Below, one piece after another: positions 6,665-9,656 of a stretch of 9,656 nt of DNA. The notes beneath the pieces are model-generated. The model was not told the origin of the DNA. It searched no databases and saw only the letters and a program-made list of their open reading frames with translations. The translations under genes were made by a program, and so were the position numbers. This DNA is from JACJXF01 sp964349045 (GTDB taxonomy: Bacteria; Bacteroidota; Bacteroidia; Bacteroidales; GCA-2748055), in assembly GCA_964349045.1 (NCBI GenBank), contig CAYGFI010000176.1, positions 1-9,656 of the forward strand, written 5' to 3'. Positions within the stretch are counted from its first letter, which is position 1, and each line of letters starts with the position of its first letter.

Positions 6665-6691
6665 TCAATGTTCAATGTTCAAGGTTCACCC
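6664..6691. repeat. Period-7 tandem array (TTCAATG-type)
   Basis: Four heptamers read TTCAATG, TTCAATG, TTCAAGG and TTCACCC, so TTC recurs exactly every 7 bases. It lies just past the stop of the 56-residue gene and shares the 7-base period with the arrays at 3393 and 3432. Confidence 0.75.
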
Positions 6692-6699
6692 GGTTTTCA

Positions 6700-6870
6700 T
6701 CACTTATCATATAAGTATTTAAACATAGAAGGTATGAAAATTAATGATAAAAGAGCCATACCCACTACGAGTAAGATACTTGCCCCGGGCCAATGCATAA
6801 TTTTGAACAGAACTCCCAGGCATGAAAGTGATAATGATAATGCTCCTGTAACAAATGCCAGCTTTTTCAT
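6700..6870 (-). CDS. Small membrane protein with GldL-like HWPGA motif
   Basis: This is a 56-residue gene too short for common length cut-offs. It starts at the ATG complementary to 6868-6870 and stops at TGA (6700-6702). The protein has a short MKK start, a hydrophobic helix at about 5-22, the motif FKIMHWPGA at 22-30, a second helix at about 31-48 and a KYLYDK tail. The motif and the helix-motif-helix plan match one repeat of the 333-residue protein encoded upstream (SKIMHWPGA) and resemble GldL of the gliding/type IX secretion motor. The gap after that gene is 88 bases, so co-transcription is possible. There is no signal-peptidase site or lipobox; the cysteine at 17 lacks a lipobox context. 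It is judged real because the motif is conserved on this strand while the antisense frame gives nothing recognisable. Confidence 0.8.
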   Translation of the reverse strand: MKKLAFVTGALSLSLSCLGVLFKIMHWPGASILLVVGMALLSLIFIPSMFKYLYDK

Positions 6871-6958
6871 TTGTTCATTATTTAAATTTTCCTACTCGTA
6901 AGGTTTTTCGGTTCCACCCCGTTTTTTTGAGTGGGTTCTGGCCTCCACTTTTTGTATT

Positions 6959-7960
6959 TTACATTTCCAGCATCATTTCAAGGATTTGATACTCTGTTTC
7001 CCATATTTTACTTTTCCACAGGAGAAGCGTATTAACACAGATGTCCGGAGAAAGATTATAAGCTCCAAGGTATTTAAACAGTAATCCTGAATCCTGATGC
7101 TCAAACGGGTAAACGAGCTTAGCTTTCAGAGCATCCTTTTCTTCCGCGTTAACTTCCTTTATAGAGCTAATGAATGTTTTGTAAGCAGAAATTTCCCTGT
7201 CCATAGCAACCAGACCCTCTTCTCCCAAAATAATATCAGTGTGGATTTCACTCATTGTTCCTGATTTTTGCGGGGAGGATTGCATGTAAAAACCTGAATT
7301 CTCTGCAATCCTTAAATTCTCAATCATTTTTCCGATTACAATATCAGTTTCCTGCACCAATGAATGAAGCTTCAATATTTCGTTTCTGTTCGCGGGAGAT
7401 AAAATTGTTGTATCAGATAGTACTTTTTCCTTCACCAGGAATTCGCATTCTTTTCTGAAAATTCCTGAACTTTCGGAAAAGGCCGCCCCGTTAATAGCAT
7501 AAGCATCTCCCATAGATCTTATATTTCCCATCCTGAAGGTATTGAAACTGAATGATCCCAGTAAGATGATGACAATAAGAACTGAAATCATTGAGATCTT
7601 TTCATTTGCCTTACGATTAATTAACAGGTATAACAGCAATGAAAATGAAATAAGACCTATTCCGCCCCACAAACCAATATATGCTCCGGGCCAGTGCATT
7701 ATTTTGGAAAGGATTCCGAATGAAAGAATTATTATACCGGGGGATCCAAGGAAAAGCAGAAGCTTATTTATCCGGGAACCTTCTGATTTCATCTGTTTTG
7801 ACAGGGAAATAAGAAAGACCGGGAGATAAACCGTTATAAATAAGAAAATTCCTAAGGTGGTGAGAATACCTGCCCCGGGAAAGTGCGATCTTTTAAAGAT
7901 AATTCCCGTAAACAGAATCATCAGAAAAACAACACCTGCTATATTAACTGACTTTTTCAT
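6959..7960 (-). CDS. GldL/GldM-like membrane protein B
   Basis: This 333-residue protein has five predicted helices (about 5-24, 32-53, 66-83, 93-115, 123-139), then a ~190-residue soluble, mostly helical domain. Two helix-motif-helix units are seen: IFKRSHFPGAG at 21-31 and LSKIMHWPGAY at 84-94, the H(W/F)PGA signature of GldL and related Bacteroidota membrane proteins. The soluble part ends in a helix with ETEYQILEMM at 321-330, matching AEYQILKFL in its neighbour and the N-A-E-x-x-V-L helix I recall from the first domain of GldM. An odd number of helices would place this domain in the periplasm if the N-terminus is inside. I start at the ATG 7958-7960, 10 bases after the upstream stop. An earlier GTG at 7996 would overlap that gene and add an unrelated leader. 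Function is unknown; I infer a partner of protein A. Confidence 0.8.
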   Translation of the reverse strand: MKKSVNIAGVVFLMILFTGIIFKRSHFPGAGILTTLGIFLFITVYLPVFLISLSKQMKSEGSRINKLLLFLGSPGIIILSFGILSKIMHWPGAYIGLWGGIGLISFSLLLYLLINRKANEKISMISVLIVIILLGSFSFNTFRMGNIRSMGDAYAINGAAFSESSGIFRKECEFLVKEKVLSDTTILSPANRNEILKLHSLVQETDIVIGKMIENLRIAENSGFYMQSSPQKSGTMSEIHTDIILGEEGLVAMDREISAYKTFISSIKEVNAEEKDALKAKLVYPFEHQDSGLLFKYLGAYNLSPDICVNTLLLWKSKIWETEYQILEMMLEM

Positions 7961-7970
7961 TGTTGAATTT

Positions 7971-9212
7971 TTATGAATTAGGTGAAAATCTTCCACTTAA
8001 AAATTTCAATATCTGATATTCAGCTATCCTGACATTCAGAATCATACTATTGATAACAGAAACATCTGCAATGACGGGAAAATCTCTGAACAGATAATTT
8101 TTTTGTGAATAGTAATCCGGATTTTCTCCGGAATAGTCTGTATTAAGCAATCTGCTGATCTTTTGCTTTACCATTTCATTATCCTCTGAAAGAATTGAAA
8201 TAAGCCATGCTTCATATTCAGCTGTTTCTACCAGAATCTGATCAGTAACTTTATTATCGATCAACAACTTTTTGCCGGCAAAGTGGTTATCCATCCCTCT
8301 GAAAAACAAATCTCCCGGCTTATACGATGGAGAAACCCCGAGGATAAAGTCATCTCTCAGTCCGGTGAGTTTTTGAACCAGTTTATCCGATTTATCAGCT
8401 ATTTTCGAAGCCAGTGCAAATATCTCAGGTTCTTCTTTAATTCCCTGAATACAGGCTGAAGTCACTTTCTTCATTTCTAAGGCCGATTGATCAGCAGACC
8501 GGGAAAAGTATATCCAGTTTTCTACCCTGTCTTTTGAAATCTTAACTCCCAGGAAACCATAGGATATGAGAACAAAAAACAGTAAAAAGATAATACTACC
8601 GGTAATGGCTGTCCGACCTGATCCTTTTGAAACCGAAAGCCATGAAAGAGGTATGAATCCGAATAACAGAAAGAGAATACCAATCCCCATTATTGTAAGT
8701 GCGTGGGGAGAATTAAATAATCCCATAAATGCGCTCAAAGGAACCAGCAAGGCTGCCAGGAAGCCAAAAATATGAAGTATTTTCTGACCCTGACCTTCCT
8801 GCTGTTGATAGTGGTTAATAAAGAAAAGTGGTGCAAAACCCAGACCAAGGACAAACATTCCACCTGCCATTAAAGTTTTCCAGGAGTCAATTCCCATAAT
8901 TCTGGAAACTATCGCAGCAAAAAACGATAACAGGACAACAATGCCTGTAAGGCGTGTTATAAATTTCATAAATCTTTGATTATAAGTGAGTTTTAATATG
9001 GTCTGTTTTTCAAGACCCTGTAATAAATCATCTCCTAATTCGGTTCGGATACTTTCAAAAGAGGAAGCAAAACTTTTTCCTTCATTCATAAGTTCTTCCA
9101 CATCGCAGCAAATGTGGTCGATAAACTCATTTTCAAGTGAGCGGATCGTAAGATGATGAGACGTCACCCAATTTATAATGAGATCGGTCTGAGATTCACT
9201 GAGTGTTTTCAT
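7971..9212 (-). CDS. GldL/GldM-like membrane protein A with N-terminal PadR-associated module
   Basis: This 413-residue protein has three parts. Residues 1-80 are a soluble helical module (LENEFIDHICCDVEELMNEGKSFASSF at about 26-52) of the kind that precedes membrane segments in proteins encoded beside PadR regulators. Five predicted helices follow at about 88-105, 113-132, 148-166, 170-192 and 202-224; SRIMGIDSWKTLMAGG (103-118) looks like a decayed FKI-HWPGAG unit. The last ~190 residues are helical and end in NYLFRDFPVIADVSVINSM (372-390), then AEYQILKFL (397-405). This resembles the end of the first periplasmic domain of GldM (PVVAALTxL...NAExxVLNYL, recalled, not searched). The plan puts the N-module inside and the C-domain in the periplasm. 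The start overlaps the padR stop as ATGA, and protein B follows after 10 bases, so the three are translationally linked. The gene ends well short of GldM's later domains. Function is unknown. Confidence 0.82.
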   Translation of the reverse strand: MKTLSESQTDLIINWVTSHHLTIRSLENEFIDHICCDVEELMNEGKSFASSFESIRTELGDDLLQGLEKQTILKLTYNQRFMKFITRLTGIVVLLSFFAAIVSRIMGIDSWKTLMAGGMFVLGLGFAPLFFINHYQQQEGQGQKILHIFGFLAALLVPLSAFMGLFNSPHALTIMGIGILFLLFGFIPLSWLSVSKGSGRTAITGSIIFLLFFVLISYGFLGVKISKDRVENWIYFSRSADQSALEMKKVTSACIQGIKEEPEIFALASKIADKSDKLVQKLTGLRDDFILGVSPSYKPGDLFFRGMDNHFAGKKLLIDNKVTDQILVETAEYEAWLISILSEDNEMVKQKISRLLNTDYSGENPDYYSQKNYLFRDFPVIADVSVINSMILNVRIAEYQILKFLSGRFSPNS

Positions 9213-9550
9213 ACTGTAAAGTCCGGTTTAAGACTCAGGATTGCTTTCATAGTCTGGATATATTCTACAAAATCATCCAGCCGTAGAATGGCACTTTGTC
9301 TTCCTTCATCAGAGAGAGAGTAATACCTCCTGACCCTTTTCCCTATGCTTATTTCTTCAGAAACGATAAGCCCGTCGGCTTCCAGTTTATGAAGACTTGG
9401 GTATAAAGCTCCCCAGGTAAGTTTAATCCTGCCTTCCGACAATTCCTCAACCTGCCGGGTAAGTTCGTATCCGTAAAGCCTGCCCTGATCTGCGAGCAGC
9501 TTTAGTACAATTGTCCGGATGCTGCCTTTCAATAAGTCCTGTGATATCAT
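9209..9550 (-). CDS. PadR-family transcriptional regulator
   Basis: This 113-residue winged-helix repressor is a short PadR type lacking the long C-terminal helical domain. The family signatures are plain: YGYEL at 26-30, TWGALYPSLHKLEADGLI at 45-62 (recognition helix) and the wing GKRVRRYYSLSDEG at 70-83, followed by a dimerisation helix at about 84-105. PadR proteins bind inverted or repeated sites, usually their own promoter, and are often released by a ligand. Here the gene is first in its transcript and overlaps the next (membrane protein A) by ATGA. That is the arrangement seen when a PadR protein controls a membrane protein bearing a matching N-terminal module. The four TATATAT boxes just upstream are the likely operator. 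The start at 9550 is the only plausible one and has no Shine-Dalgarno. Confidence 0.93.
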   Translation of the reverse strand: MISQDLLKGSIRTIVLKLLADQGRLYGYELTRQVEELSEGRIKLTWGALYPSLHKLEADGLIVSEEISIGKRVRRYYSLSDEGRQSAILRLDDFVEYIQTMKAILSLKPDFTV

Positions 9551-9566
9551 GGTGTCAAAATTTCTA

Positions 9567-9598
9567 CAAATATATATCTTTATTTTATATATCGCAAT
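9567..9598 (-). promoter_or_regulatory. Bacteroidota-type promoter of the padR cluster
   Basis: On the minus strand the -7 element TATATTTG (9574 to 9567) fits TAnnTTTG, and ATTG (9598 to 9595) lies 20 bases upstream, the right distance for the -33 TTTG element. Transcription would start near 9560, leaving a leader of roughly 10 bases before the padR ATG. Confidence 0.65.
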
Positions 9599-9622
9599 CT
9601 TATATATAAGTTTTTTATATAT
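9571..9622. promoter_or_regulatory. Four TATATAT boxes at exact 15-bp period: candidate PadR operator
   Basis: TATATAT occurs at 9571, 9586, 9601 and 9616, each 15 bases after the last, with unrelated 8-base spacers. The first two are followed by C; the third lies in the perfect 12-base palindrome CTTATATATAAG (9599-9610). The first box overlaps the -7 element and the second and third flank the -33 element, so a protein bound here would block transcription. PadR proteins commonly bind AT-rich dyads at their own promoters. Binding is inferred. Confidence 0.55.
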
Positions 9623-9656
9623 TTATTTTTTTTGCGGGAATTTTTATGGGTATTGG

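Noticed and set aside
6668..6901. Plus-strand 77-residue frame
   Set aside because: It is antisense to the 56-residue HWPGA gene and begins inside the heptamer array; the minus strand has the recognisable motif.
6901..6958. Hairpin terminator between protein B and the 56-residue gene
   Set aside because: Only four base pairs (CCAC/GTGG) form around a long loop, too weak to call.
7961..7996. GTG start extending membrane protein B by 12 residues
   Set aside because: It would overlap the end of protein A out of frame and place a polar leader before an otherwise normal MKK membrane start.
8566..8775. Plus-strand 69-residue frame
   Set aside because: It is antisense to the membrane helices of protein A; the proline- and asparagine-rich product reflects reverse-read hydrophobic codons.

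Overview
The window looks like environmental Bacteroidota (Bacteroidales/Marinilabiliales-like). Translation starts have AT-rich leaders without Shine-Dalgarno sequences. Two upstream regions carry the Bacteroidota -7 element TAnnTTTG. The protein families also fit: M1 peptidase with a GGMEY motif, a solo GroES-like protein, and GldL-like membrane motifs (FK-I-x-HWPGA). The exception is the first ~180 bases: a more GC-rich, minus-strand gene fragment with a textbook AGGAGG ribosome site that resembles the Firmicutes-centred DUF3243 family. This could be transfer or an assembly join.

Layout. 1-170: 5' part of the DUF3243-like gene (-). 247-2170: an SSS-family solute symporter and, 19 bases later, a 70-residue two-helix membrane protein, probably co-transcribed (+). 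2171-2376: a 113-bp element with inverted ends and four CACAGAG units, sitting between convergent genes. 2377-3312: an EamA/DMT permease (-). 3313-3546: noncoding, with two period-7 tandem arrays. 3547-6010: a secreted M1 metallopeptidase followed by tag (3-methyladenine DNA glycosylase I) (+). 6004-6192: an RGTGTG hexamer array that begins inside the last codons of tag, then a repeat-like noncoding stretch. 6193-6573: a stand-alone GroES-like gene (-). 6574-6699: a long inverted repeat and a third period-7 array.

The most interesting part is 6700-9656, a minus-strand cluster read from right to left. It holds a PadR-type repressor, a 413-residue membrane protein overlapping it by ATGA, a 333-residue paralogue 10 bases further on, and an unlisted 56-residue membrane protein. 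The two large proteins share a plan: five predicted helices carrying GldL-like H(W/F)PGA motifs (degenerate in the first protein), then a ~190-residue helical domain. The C-terminal part of that domain resembles the first periplasmic domain of GldM, the type IX secretion/gliding motor partner of GldL. The first protein also has a cytoplasmic N-terminal module of the kind found in membrane proteins paired with PadR regulators. No canonical gld genes are present. The promoter of the cluster holds four TATATAT boxes at an exact 15-bp period overlapping a Bacteroidota -33/-7 pair, a likely autoregulatory operator. I infer a PadR-controlled GldL/GldM-like membrane complex of unknown function.
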